A DNA stretch of 64,000 nt from Rotaria sordida (Eukaryota > Rotifera > Eurotatoria > Philodinida > Philodinidae), in contig CAJNOL010000914.1 of assembly GCA_905250125.1 (NCBI GenBank), positions 1 through 64,000 on the forward strand. The letters run 5' to 3'. Below the pieces are notes generated by a model. It ran no database searches. It saw only the letters and a list, made by a program, of their open reading frames with translations, and was not told the origin of the DNA. The position numbers and the translations under genes were made by a program. Positions 1 to 12,600 of the stretch are shown one piece after another. The first letter of the stretch is position 1, and each line of letters starts with the position of its first letter.

Positions 1-1
1 A

Positions 2-583
2 CTTCCTCCAAACCATCCAGATTTGGCTACCTCTTACAGTAACATTGGTTTGGTAGTGAACAATGTGGGAAAATATTCGAAGGCGCTTGAATTTCAAGAA
101 AGATCACTGGAAATTCGAAGTATAGTACTACCATCAAACCATACTGATCTAGCTGAATCTTACGATAACTTTGGTTTAATCTACAATAATATGGGAGATT
201 GCTCAAAAGCACTTTCATTCTTGGAAAAAGCACTTGACATTCGACAGCGAATACAAACATCGAATCATCCGAATTTAGCTGATTCTTATAATAATCTTGG
301 TGTGGTATACATTAAGATGAAAGATTATTCAAAAGCGCTTTCATTCTTGACAAAAGGTCGTGAGATTCGACAACAAATGCAACATCCAAATCAGTCGAAA
401 TTAGCTGATTCTTACAATAACATTGCTTGGGTTCATTTTAGAATGGGAAAATATTCAGCAGCAGTTCAATATCAAAAGCGTGCAGTCGAAATCGGAGAAG
501 TTTCATTGCCTCCAAATCATCATCGTCTAGTTTTCTGGAAGCAGAAGCTCAAAACAATCGAGGTCAAAAAATTCAATGACTAG
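2..583 (+). CDS. Kinesin-light-chain-like TPR protein, 5' end off the window
   Basis: The reading frame is open from the first bases of the window, so the true start lies upstream; the TTG near position 23 is not a start. About four tetratricopeptide repeats of roughly 42 residues follow one another. Each has the pattern N-x2-L-(A/G)-x2-Y-x3-G-x-Y-x2-AL-x-F then a basic residue and AL-x-I, with LPPNHP-like linkers. This is the kinesin light chain/NPHP3 type of TPR, which forms a superhelical protein-binding scaffold. Such genes are very numerous in bdelloid rotifers, and the partner of this one cannot be read from sequence. The frame ends at TAG 581-583, which is also the first triplet of a terminal inverted repeat. 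The last residues may therefore be set by an insertion, not by the ancestral 3' end. Family call is firm; function is not. Confidence 0.85.
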   Translation, partial: LPPNHPDLATSYSNIGLVVNNVGKYSKALEFQERSLEIRSIVLPSNHTDLAESYDNFGLIYNNMGDCSKALSFLEKALDIRQRIQTSNHPNLADSYNNLGVVYIKMKDYSKALSFLTKGREIRQQMQHPNQSKLADSYNNIAWVHFRMGKYSAAVQYQKRAVEIGEVSLPPNHHRLVFWKQKLKTIEVKKFND

Positions 584-1949
584 CGGCGGGCCCGGGGTCG
601 CGGTGTGGTGGACTCAGCCCACTCGAAACTTGTTTGAGTCCATCTTGGAAAGTATTTGGTATTGATATTTTTAAGATGATGTTTCAATTACATAAACGAA
701 ATGTAACGCAATGTAAAATGTCTTTTTGTAATTAAATCGATATTTAATTCTAAATTGTTCCTAATGCTCTTCAATTTTCAAAGAAAGTTTGTTGATGTCA
801 GTTGCATATCCGAATGTTATCTAAATGAAAATATCTCGAAGAACAATAGTGTTGTCATTAGTTCTTTGAAGAAGAATCATGTTCTACGTAAAGTTTAATG
901 AAATATTATAGTTGAAAACCAACGTGTAACAATCGTCTTTCTAATTAAGTTCTCAAAGGACCTTTTAATCTTTGAACTGTACAGGTGATTAGTAAATTCA
1001 TATTGAGTCGATATAGGTTACGTCATACAAAAGCCTTTCACTATTTTTATAGTATCTGAAAAAATTATATATTGTTAGGAATATTCCTAAATAGAAAAAT
1101 TGATCTTTTCTTCGCTGGAGCTAAACCTCGACTTTTTTGTTGCAGCTCAATGGTCAAAAATTCTGTTGCTTCGAATTGGTATAGTGCAGAATTGTCAGAC
1201 TTCGTAACCCTTCAAAAATTCAAATAGAGCTTTCGAAACACTTTGTGCGATGTGACAGATTTGCATCCTCCATAAATGTATTTGGCTTTGTCTTCCAATT
1301 ATTTAAATTAGAAACTATTTTCAACTCCAATTTGACAACTCTCTTTAGTATTTTGGTCGATAAGGTTTGTCATGTTGACGATGTTAGTTTCCAATTATGT
1401 TTGACAGAAGGTAAAAGACAATACTACCTAATCAACCAAAGAAATAGAAATTCATGAGTCGACTATGCTTTTTTTAACTGCCATTTTGTGAAAACAGAAA
1501 ACTCAGTCCCTTAGATGTTCTAAGGAAATCTTTTAATTCCAGACTTCAGAAAAGAAAAACGTAATTAGTTGCTGTAAATAACCATATTAATGAAGGATCT
1601 GAACTGTTGAAAAGAGGAGAAAGGAGAGATACCTGATGCGGGAGAGCGGTCATACACGAAATGGAGTTTTCGAACCTCATATGGGATAACATTAAAGCTA
1701 AGTTTTTCTCGATTATGTTGTAAAAAATTGAGAAAAATTTTTCAAGAAGGAATGATCGTTCCTTCGCCTTCACTCCAAAATTACTCGTTAAATAACAGCG
1801 TTACATTTCTACCATTGCTCAAGAGTAATTTTCGCTTAACTTTTTTTTGTGAAGGTAAACTTAAAGAGATAATACTTTTTTTGCCATCTGTTTTTCGTAA
1901 AAAACTGGGTCGACTTAGCCCACCGTGGCAAAAAATCCTGACGCCGCTA
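581..1949. mobile_element. Degenerate TIR element abutting the TPR gene
   Basis: The left end starts TAGCGGCG at 581 and the right end is CGCCGCTA at 1942-1949. The imperfect inverted match continues inward: GGACTCAGCCCA on the left faces GGGCTAAGTCGACCCA on the right arm read in reverse. The GC-rich tips stand out from the AT-rich surroundings. Nothing resembling a transposase is readable inside, so it is probably non-autonomous. No clean target-site duplication was found, so the family is uncertain; hAT-like is a guess. Confidence 0.5.
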
Positions 1950-1998
1950 CTACCAATGGCCAGGATTCCGATCTAGATTTCATCGAATCTTGTTGGAC

Positions 1999-2080
1999 TC
2001 CGATGAAAACCGAGGGTGTGGGTGTGGATGTAGATAAAAAGAAGGTCAACCGCCACATTCACATTCACACCCACATCCTT
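1999..2080. repeat. Telomere-like G-rich/C-rich inverted minisatellite
   Basis: A run of GTGTGG and GATGTGG words on the plus strand (about 2012-2033) is followed within 25 bases by CACATTCACATTCACACCCACATCC (about 2053-2077, read here as separate CAC-rich words). The stretch can fold into a hairpin, and its G-rich side resembles TGTGGG. A G-rich-only relative lies at about 2380-2400. Similar loci occur at 8, 23.4, 50.9 and 60.1 kb. Confidence 0.55.
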
Positions 2081-2399
2081 CTTTTCGATAGAGTATTTTT
2101 AGGATATTTATTGTTTGTAGATGGACAACTAATTAGAAAATATCTTGGCTAAAAATATAGATAATACCAACCAATATTTATCATTGAGAGATTTGGCTGA
2201 TTTTTCGGTTATCTGTTTTTTTTAAAATTTCAATTGATCCTACTTATTTCTTAATAAAACTTCCGAAAATTTCAATTATCGACATCAACATTTTTGCGAT
2301 TTTCATAAAAAAAAGATCGCTGTGAAAATATTTATGAGAACAATGATGATTTACCTGATTTTAATAAAGAACTTCTATTGGATGTGGATGTGAGTGTAA

Positions 2400-2690
2400 G
2401 GATGGACATTTCTTTGAACCACGCCCATAGTCAAGGTGCAATGCAAAAGATTTTTGCTCACCGCTGAGACAAACCATCGAATACTGGTTTCGAGTGTAGC
2501 TTTGTCAACACATTGTCATTTAGAAACAATGCACTTATACATTTATTAAAAAAGAACTATGGAAGTGAGATTTTAAGCCTTCTTGTGTGAGAACACTAAT
2601 GGTTTGCTCTAACACCTGTAATATTCTAATATGCTTGTTGAATCCAATTCTATGCAGTTGATATTTTAGTTTTGAAAGAAAAAAAAAGAA
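2400..2690. other. Non-coding, nothing recognised
   Basis: AT-rich sequence with no supported reading frame, RNA gene or repeat that I can see. Confidence 0.5.
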
Positions 2691-2693
2691 GTC

Positions 2694-2826
2694 ATCGAGG
2701 TCTCGATCAAGAAAATATGTTGAATTTTGACATAATTCAATATGATTGTTCTATCAAAAATTCATTGGTAATCAAAACTTTCAAAGATCTAATATTTTCA
2801 TAGTAAAAGCTGAGACCTCGAAAGCG
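2694..2826. mobile_element. Small MITE-like element
   Basis: The left tip ATCGAGGTCTCGATCAAG faces a right tip ending GCTGAGACCTCGAAAG. The outer ten bases TCGAGGTCTC pair exactly, and GAAAATAT recurs inside both arms. It is about 130 bp with no coding capacity. The class and target-site duplication are not resolved. Confidence 0.45.
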
Positions 2827-3169
2827 AATCTTTTATTTCACTGTTGTGTACTTTTGAAGACCTATTAATGTTAGATATATAACTATAAACGTCGTAAAAA
2901 AACAAATTGATCGTTTCATCATTAATAAATATATTTCAAAACAAAAATTGCATCATGTCTGATGCATTGCATGATTTGTCTAAGATATCAGAGTGTCTGA
3001 AGTAAATCTATTTATATATTTTATAGTAGTGTTCAAACTTGCAAGAAAAACCAAATTACTCTCATAAGAAAGTCAAATTTTAAAGCTTGCTCACACAGAA
3101 AAATATATCAACAAAAAAGCTCGAAAGTTATCATAATTTTCGTTAAAAAAAATTGAAATTGTCGGTTGG

Positions 3170-4375
3170 AAAATACTCAGGTTTCCAGGAAATTTCCTCA
3201 AGTTATCAAGACAGCAGAAGTAAATTTTTAAGAAAGAAATATAAAAATGGCTAGGTTTTGTAGTGCTTGAGCTGATGACTCTAACCATCTATGAATGTTG
3301 TCACGAAGTCTAAAAACAGGAGTACTTATATCCCTTACAAGCTTAGTGATTATCATAAGAGTTCTCCGTGTTGTAAGCTAAGAACACACATACTTCTGCT
3401 GAGTTGAAGTCTCAAGTGAATGAGATCATTCATAATGTGATTAATAGAGAATGACTTGAGCTGGGTTTTAGTACCAAAACATGAAATAAATGATCTTTGA
3501 TTGAGACGAGAATGAGCCAGCAATAATGTTTTAGCAGACCTAATCGATAGATCAACAGTCACTAATCGATCATGAGATTCTTATATCTCAGAAAATAAAA
3601 ATAAACATATTGTCAGAGTTGATCAATATGTGTTTCAAATTGTTCAAATAACTTTTATTTTTGTCAAAAAATTTGCCCGTGGTTCTCGTCAAGATTGCGC
3701 CAAAAAATGTGGTGAATTATAACTCTATTTTTTATGCATTCTCATCTGGTTTTTTGTGTTCTTTTATCATTTTATAAGATCAGAACTTGTTTTTAACCGT
3801 TCAAATGAGATTTTGATTTGACTTTATTTTTTGACAGAATCCTAAGGGAGAGCAGAGATGAGTTTTTCGACGAAAATAAAAGTTGTTTGAACAATTTGAA
3901 ATACGTATAGATCAACTTTGACGATTCGCTCATTTTTATTTTCTGAGATATAAGGCTTTCAAAATCGATTAGTGATCATAAACCTATCGATTAGGATTAC
4001 TCAAACGTTCTTTCTCAGCTCAATGAAATATTATTTATTTTCGTGTTTTGATATGGAAATCCAGCTCAACCCATACTGTATTGACCACACTCTGACTGAG
4101 TTCATTGGCTTGTGACTCCATCTCAGAAGAAGCATCTGTCTTCTTGCCTCACAACATCAAGAAATCTTATCATGGTGATCAAACTTGTAAGGAGCATAAG
4201 TGCTCTGATTTTAAGACTTTGCGACAACATTTATACATGGTTAGAATCATCAACTCAAGTGCCACGAAGCTTAGTAATTTTAATATTTCTTTCTGAGAAA
4301 AAATTAAGTACACCTATCCTTTCGGTGTTTACCTCTACAACATAAGAAAATTTCTAGGAAAATTCCGAAGTTCAT
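3170..4375. repeat. Long foldback element, arms near 500 bp
   Basis: The left arm (about 3170-3667) is an imperfect reverse complement of the right arm (about 3868-4375), with a loop of about 200 bp. Diagnostic paired blocks are the AATCGATAGG-like block near 3540 against 4000, the TTATATCTCAGAAAATAAAA block near 3571 against 3953, and the CAAATTGTTCAAA block near 3633 against 3890. Short reading frames at 3091-3288 (minus) and 4105-4296 (plus) give similar peptides only because they lie in the two arms. The loop-side core, with GAATCCTAAGGGAG and GACGAAAATAAAA, recurs in the foldback at 57.6-58.9 kb. Confidence 0.75.
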
Positions 4376-5354
4376 CATATATCACTGAATCACTTCGAGA
4401 TTATTTTGACAATAAACAATTCTCAAAAAAAGAAATAAATTTTCAACCTTTTTCAGAAGATTTAAAACATCTGAAAAAGGATAATATTAAGAAACTTCGA
4501 CAAACACAATGCGTCACGAAAAAGTTCACGCAAAGTATAGACTTAATTTCAGTAACTACTGTAATATTGTCAATAAACTTCAGTAGATACAGAAATTATC
4601 ATACACATATTCTCAATAAATACCAATATATTTTCTTACCGTGAACGAGACCCCACTCTCCAAGATATTTGTAATTTTGAAAATTAGTAACCTATTTTGG
4701 AAACAATCCTACACTTGAAAAAGGTACCATCTTCTTCTCTACCATAAAGTACATTGACATGTACATAAGAAAAATATTTCGTAATCCTTGAATCTTTTGC
4801 AATTTCCTAGTAATTACTAAAATGACTAATATTTTGGAGGATAGGATCTTCTGTCTCATATGGAAGTAGATTGAACTAGCTTGTTAGTGGCTAAATAATT
4901 TCAGAATTCAATCAGAAATTTCTTATTAGTATTTGAAGAAATTTCGTAATTCCTTGTTAATTAACTATTGTTTTATGATAGGTTTCGATAAATTCTATGA
5001 AATTTTCAAAGCTACCTCTAAATTTCTGTATCTCTCTCTTTCATAGCTTCTTTCATTGTATCAGAAATTTTCATAAATTTGAAAATTTACTCTTTTAGAA
5101 TTTTGAAAATATTTCTCAACACTTCATAAGAATAAATTTTTGCTTTTTTCATTCATCAATAGAGTCAAGATTCATATATCAACATTAGGTACATTTATTA
5201 TTGAACAAACAGATCAAATTAATGCACTGAGTGAATATTAAAAATAAAGAAAAAACCGAATTATACATTAATTCAAATATCTGATTTAACTTGAACAACA
5301 AAAAAGAAAAAGATTCAAAGCAATCTAATGACCTGGATACCCTAAAAACGTATT
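4376..5354. other. Non-coding; 3' flank of polyubiquitin
   Basis: No gene seen. On the minus strand an AATAAA signal lies at 5194-5199, about 155 bases past the polyubiquitin stop, and could serve its polyadenylation. Confidence 0.4.
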
Positions 5355-6326
<972 letters not shown>

Positions 6327-6404
6327 TTAGTAAAAATGAATGAAGTAATGTGAAAGAAATTGCTGTTTTTATATTGTATGTTGTATGAAAATGAATCAGC
6401 AGTC

Positions 6405-6592
6405 GAACATTCGAGATGACGACAGAAGATTTCAGATACAATAATGATGACACATAGTTACCAATAACAAATAAAAGAAACCAGAATGAAACAGAAAAGA
6501 AAAAAAGTTGAGTGCATAACTAGCAATAGGAGATAGGAGTGACTCAGCGAATCAATAGCAAACGTTGCATTTCAGAGGGCGCTGGAAATTTC
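6405..6592 (-). promoter_or_regulatory. Possible heat-shock elements of polyubiquitin
   Basis: Two GAAnnTTC units, GAACATTC at 6405-6412 and GAAATTTC at 6585-6592, lie 127 and 307 bases upstream of the ubiquitin start. Heat-shock factor binds arrays of inverted nGAAn units. Only pairs are seen here, and such pairs also occur by chance in AT-rich DNA. Confidence 0.3.
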
Positions 6593-8027
6593 ATACTCTC
6601 AGAGACATTGAATTTCGTCACTCAAAGTAGTAAAAAAACAAAAATAAGATTTTATTTGAATTCTTTGTTTTGTTGTCAAAGTTTATGAAATTATCAAGTA
6701 ATATTTCATGAATATTGATGAGTATGTAATAATGATGTTCAAAACTTAGTTTGCTTTTTTTCTCCGTGTAAATATCATACTCATGATATATTTTGATGTC
6801 ATTTATTCATACTAAATGCTAGTAAACATAGATTTCAAGTGCAATACAAAACGATGTGATTACATCTTGTACAATATAAATAATTTTTTGGTTTTGCTAA
6901 AATTCTCTACAGTAGTATCTAAAATCAAAATTTTTCAAAAAAGAGTTGATCTTTAATTTAAATACGAATCAACTTTTTCTAAACTGGGTTTACCTTCTGA
7001 TGAATTGTTTTCTTTTAATGAGAACTCACTTTTTCATAAGTGTATGTATGTTGTAGTATGAGCTCTTGAAACTAACCATCTGCTTAAACACTGATGTAAG
7101 AATATGGTCAAAACTAGTTAGATATTATAAATAGTGTCAAGAATTGTTAAAGAGGATTTAAACAACCACTGTACTGTTCTCCTTCATCTCTTTCTTTTCT
7201 CCGAACGATATATATAATGTTCATTGAATAAGACATACTGGTGTAAAATTTTCTTTTGTATTGTTTTTATTATTTGACCATATTTATGATATCAACTATG
7301 CTAATACAAACATGTACTGAACGTATGATTGATTGCGAATTTGTTGTTACTTATATAGATAAATTTGTCTATACATTAGTATGAAAGTACCATTTATTTT
7401 GGACGCCATCAGTTTCGTACCTTCGTCATATGAACAATATATATTCGTTACTTTTCATAAGCATGGTCATTGATATTATGTATCTTTTTTTATTTCATTT
7501 AGTATATATCATAGTTGGCCAATCATCCATGATGATGAGACGCAAACATCAAATCAATTTAGTGGAATTAAAGTTGTCAAAGTTCTTTAAAAAATAAATG
7601 AAGATAGAGAATTGGTGCTTTCAATGTGTCAATTGATATTTCAGCATCGATGATATAAGTAAAATGATAGATAATCAACAACGTCTGATTAAACAAGAGA
7701 AAGCATCACAATATTTATGAGTATTGCTGAATCTATTATCAATTATCAATTTGATAGTGATATTTATCGTATTCAGTGATCCAATATTGATCACTTGCAT
7801 CTCGCTTATCAGTTCCAATCTCATATTTATCTCTCTTTTTATTTATAACTTTAGATACATCGTGTATCTTGAATGCTCTGTTGTTGTTATATCCATAATT
7901 ATATTATTTCAATCAAATTATTGTTTAATTCTAGCTGTGCTCGAAATATCTATCAAAGTATTAAGAGACAAAGATCATTGAACTTTTAATGATAACAACT
8001 GTTACATAACCAATTTTAATGCGACAG
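6593..8027. other. Non-coding, nothing recognised
   Basis: AT-rich intergenic sequence. A hydrophobic frame at 7724-7981 begins at TTG, lacks any family signature and has low-complexity I/L/V/S composition. I do not call it a gene. Confidence 0.5.
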
Positions 8028-8088
8028 TTTTGGATGTGGGTGTGACTAGAATATAATTACAAGTACAAGCACACTCACATCCATGAAT
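8028..8088. repeat. Telomere-like hairpin minisatellite
   Basis: TTGGATGTGGGTGTG is followed about 30 bases later by GCACACTCACATCCA, so the two can pair as a stem. The arrangement is the same as at 2.0 and 23.4 kb, with the G-rich side first on the plus strand. Confidence 0.5.
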
Positions 8089-9684
8089 GAAAAAGAACGA
8101 TAAAGAGATAGGATCTATTTTACCTACAAGTTTTTATGTATTAAAAGAATTATAAGATATTTGATGAAAAGAAACCCAAGCTTTAATATTTCCCTTCGAT
8201 ATTTCTTTAAATATTTTGCAAAGAGCATACAAACTAATAAAATTACTACATCTCGAACCGACAGATTTATGGCCATCAACCATCTTGGACTTTTTCTAGT
8301 ATCAATAGAATTCATCCATCTCGAATGAGTTTCATTTCACAAATAACTTTCCTTGTCATTTCAATGATTCTCTAGTAAAGATGTTTAAGAAATTTGTCAA
8401 GAGTTGAAAATGTTCATATACAATTTTTTAAAAGTGAACAGGAGATGGATCATTTTTTTAATCAAAAATACGATTTTATCTGGAAAAAACTGCAAATTTC
8501 CTTTAAAAAAATGGGAGATACACACCCCTGCACCATTCTTCATGACTACCTCGCTGTTTCGAACCGATAATATTTATAACCTTCGTTAACAAATAACTCG
8601 TTGATGAGAGAGGTCGTAACAAACCAGAGAAAATTTTCGTGACTCATGACCAAGGCCGCAATAGTCACAGGTTGTGACCGTGACTAAAAAATTTTTGTAA
8701 TGCCAAGCAGTACTCTAGACTCGGTCTGTGTAAAGAAAATGGATTAAGATAAGCTACGCATGAAATTGTGTCTACAAAAGATGCGCACGAGATGAAAAAT
8801 GCATATTTATACTGCAGTTGATAAAAAAATACGAAGAAATAGAAATAACAAAATTTTCTCGTTATTTGCACAAACATAAGAGTGTGGAGTGTAGGTAGAA
8901 CTCATCGGATTCAAGAAATTCTGGATCCAGATCCGACTGATTAAATTTGTTTTGGACCTGAATCTGATGATAACTAGGTTTAGATACTCTAGTCAAGAAG
9001 AATTTTGTTGAGTTTTGTTTTTATTTTATTTTATTTTTTTGATGAATAAATTAAAGATTTTTTGAATGAGATGGAGAAAAATTCAATATGTATTACTATT
9101 TATATGCGTCAAAGTGTTCGTCCGATCCTGGGCTAATCGGTAGAAATTTTTAAACCCAGACCCGATTGGCTCTAGATGTAGATATGGGTGCATAGTTGTC
9201 AGTGGATATAGCTATAAATATGAACACCCGCGTCCTAGACTTACTAGAATACCAACACAGCAGTAATATTCAAAAGTTTTGAGGAAGTACGAAATTAACA
9301 ATCCTATTGCTTATAAAAGATTAGACTTCTGATTATACTCCCATGCCATTTATCTTAATATCGATTTTTCTCACGAAAATTAATTAATTTTTATGAGGAG
9401 GCTTAGTTTAGAATATACATTTATGATTGATAACTAATTGATCAAAAATAAATTTAAATAAACAAATTAAATTTTTCAATGGAATATTTGAATTTCATAA
9501 TCCAGATTTTATTCTATTTCTTGTATAAAACCAATCATATACATGTAATATATGTCGCCATTTGTTAAAAGCAAATAAAATACCTTAAAAGGAATTATTC
9601 TTTTTTTTTACTACTGGTTAAACGATACATGATGATGATGAAGATTTATTTCATTTCTTTATTCTAGAAAGAAAAAATACAACT
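8089..9684. other. Non-coding 5' flank of the AP180/PICALM gene
   Basis: No supported gene. A possible 5'-UTR splice acceptor, TTTATTCTAG, ends at 9668, 16 bases before the start codon of the next gene. Confidence 0.4.
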
Positions 9685-12600
9685 ATGCAACAAGGTGGAC
9701 AAAGTATTGTCGATCGACTTTTAGCTGCAAAAAATACAATATCTGGACAACTTGTAGCTAAAGTTGTATGTAAAGCAACAACAGAAGAAATTATGGGACC
9801 CAAACGAAAACATCTTGATTGTAAGTTGAAATATATGTATATTGAAATAAAAATAATTTTTTTTTTTTTTTTTTTTCTAATTTTTAAAGTTCTTTTACAA
9901 GCAACACATGAAATGAATGTTTCAATTCCTGAAACTGCTGATCTTTTAATTGAACGTTCACAAAATTCTTCATGGGTTGTTTCATTTAAATCATTAATTA
10001 CAATTCATCATTTAATGTCATATGGAAATGAAGTAAAAAAACAAAAAATCTTTTTTGTTTCAAAAATATTATTTTACTAAGCAAAAAAAAATTCTTTTTT
10101 TTTCTTTCGAATTTTCTTAGCGTTTTGAAGCTTATATGGCATCACATTATTATAATTTACAACCAGCTGTTATGATTGATCGTATAGGAATACCTAGTAG
10201 TGATATGTTAATGTATATTCGTCGATATGCTGATTATTTAAATGAAAAACGTGAAGCTTATAAATTAATGGGTTATGATTTTTGTAAAATAAAACGAGGG
10301 TTTGTAACAGATTTTATCTTCAATATAAAAACAAAAACAAAACAACGTATGTTTGTTTATTTTATTTTAAAGAAAAGATGATGGACTTCTTCGAACAATG
10401 CCTATTGACAAGGTATGAAGTAATGATTATATTAGAAAAAAATTCTATTTGGTTATTTTTTTCTGTAATCTTTTTAGTTATTTAAAGCTTTACCTTTGCT
10501 TCAAAAACAAATTGATGCTATACTTCATTTTGATGTAAGTCTATTGAAAGTTGAATTAGAACTAGAGTTTGATAGTTTCGGTTCTGTTACTAAAATATGA
10601 CGTGGAACTGAAACTGTTAAATCATCAGATTGAAACGAAAATTTTCACTATTGAATTATTGAGATTAAAGACGGCACACATATTTTAATATTTTAAGAAT
10701 TTTTGCATCTATTTGATAGTTTAATGGTTCCAATTTTTCTGAAACTACCGAACTCTAATTAAAACATAAATAAATATATAACGGGACATTCTTTTTCCAG
10801 TATCTTTCTTCCTTGTTCGATCTTGAACTTGATAATTAGAAGAAACGATTTCATGTTATTTATATTCCAATCGTTAAAGATTTACTTCTCACAATATTTC
10901 CAAAAGAGCTACTAATAAAATAATCTTCTACATATAGAATAATAGTCACTAGAATACGTCAATAAAAATTTGATTAAAAAAAATCAGAGAGAAGTCGATA
11001 AAAATTGAAACACGCCAAAGCATCAAGTTTCCGTAGTCAAATTTCGTTTTTGATTTTATCTGGCATATAGTTAGGGAAAAAAATTGCGTAATTGTTGAGA
11101 AAACCAATATTTTCGATATAATAGCAAAATGCCATAAATATGAGTTTGTATTTACAGATGTGGACTATGAGAACTTCAGTTCCAAATGAAACACATATCA
11201 TATTCAGAATCATCAAAGAAATATACATCGAATTGTATACTCAATACTGAAAACGAATTTTTATCAATGTTCGGTCCTTACATGTCCTCAGTATTATTTT
11301 CTAATACTCTGACATGTAGCTTCTCCTAAGATATTTGTTTCATTTAGAATTGAAATTCCGATAGTCAAAACTTCTGAATACAAATCTATATTAATGGCGT
11401 TTTGCTATCATATAGAAAAAATTGATTTTCTCAGCAATCCAACAATGTTGACGATCTATACTCTCTAAAGATAGAAAATACTTTGTTTAAAAAATTTTAA
11501 TTGCCTTTTCAAAATTAAAGAGTTTAAATATGTTATGTGAGATTAGAGATTACTTTATTTTGAGAATGATATATCAAAATAAATGTTTTTTTTATAATTC
11601 AAAAACCATGAAAGAATTCTTTTTTTTTTTTTTTGATATTTTAGATTACACCTAATCAGTTGACGAATGGTGTTATATATAGTTGTTTTTTTCTTCTTAT
11701 CAAAGATCTTATATATCTATATGCTGCTTTTAATGAAGGAATAATTAATTTACTTGGTATGAATTTTAGTATTTCGTTTTACAGATTAAAAATTTGTTTT
11801 CTTTTCTTTTTTTTTTTTGCATTTAGAAAAATATTTTAATATGAATAAAAAACAATGTCGTGAAGCACTTGATATGTATAAAAAATTTCTCGATCGAACA
11901 GATCAAGTATCTCAATATTTTAAAATAAGTGAAGTAAGTTCAAATCTATTTTATGATTAAATAAATATAAACAAAATAAAACAATATTAGCGTTATGAAC
12001 AATTATTTGATCGATGTTTTTGGGAAGGGGTAATATGAATATGTGCTTATCAAATTTGTTTTTTTTTTATATTGCTTATATGACGTGTGATGGTCGATTT
12101 TTTTAAAGCTTTAATTATAATTAACCTTCGTATAAAATGTTTTTGTATAATATGTCTGATCAATTTTGATTCATCGAAGAGAATTAACAATAATCAGCTA
12201 GTATTTTAACTTTCTAGTTCTGTAGAGTATTCGATTTTCTAAAAGAAGCAAACATTTTTCTTTCATATCAAAAGAGATATTTATCAAATTCTCGTTAACA
12301 GGTTTGTATGAAAGGTCTTTGAAAAGCCAAGACTCCTAAAACAAGTCTTCTAGATTCTATCAAAACAGTTCATCTGATCGAGAAAAAAATTTATGAACAC
12401 CATAAGATATTGTTGATCTCTTTACGGCCTATCTTCAGCGAACTGTATTCATTCTACAAAAGGCTTCGAAGTGTAAAACAACAGAAAATAGCCTTTTAAA
12501 CCTATTGCACAATGATTGTTGTTCGCTGAAGATAGGTTGTGAAAAGCTCAGCCACATTCTATTTGTTCAGAAATGTTTTCTCTATCAAACGAAGTTGCTT

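Noticed and set aside
3091-4345. Small frames with similar peptides on opposite strands
   Set aside because: They lie in the two arms of a foldback and have no independent coding evidence.
7724-7981. Hydrophobic 85-residue frame
   Set aside because: Starts at TTG, low complexity, no family signature and no splice context.
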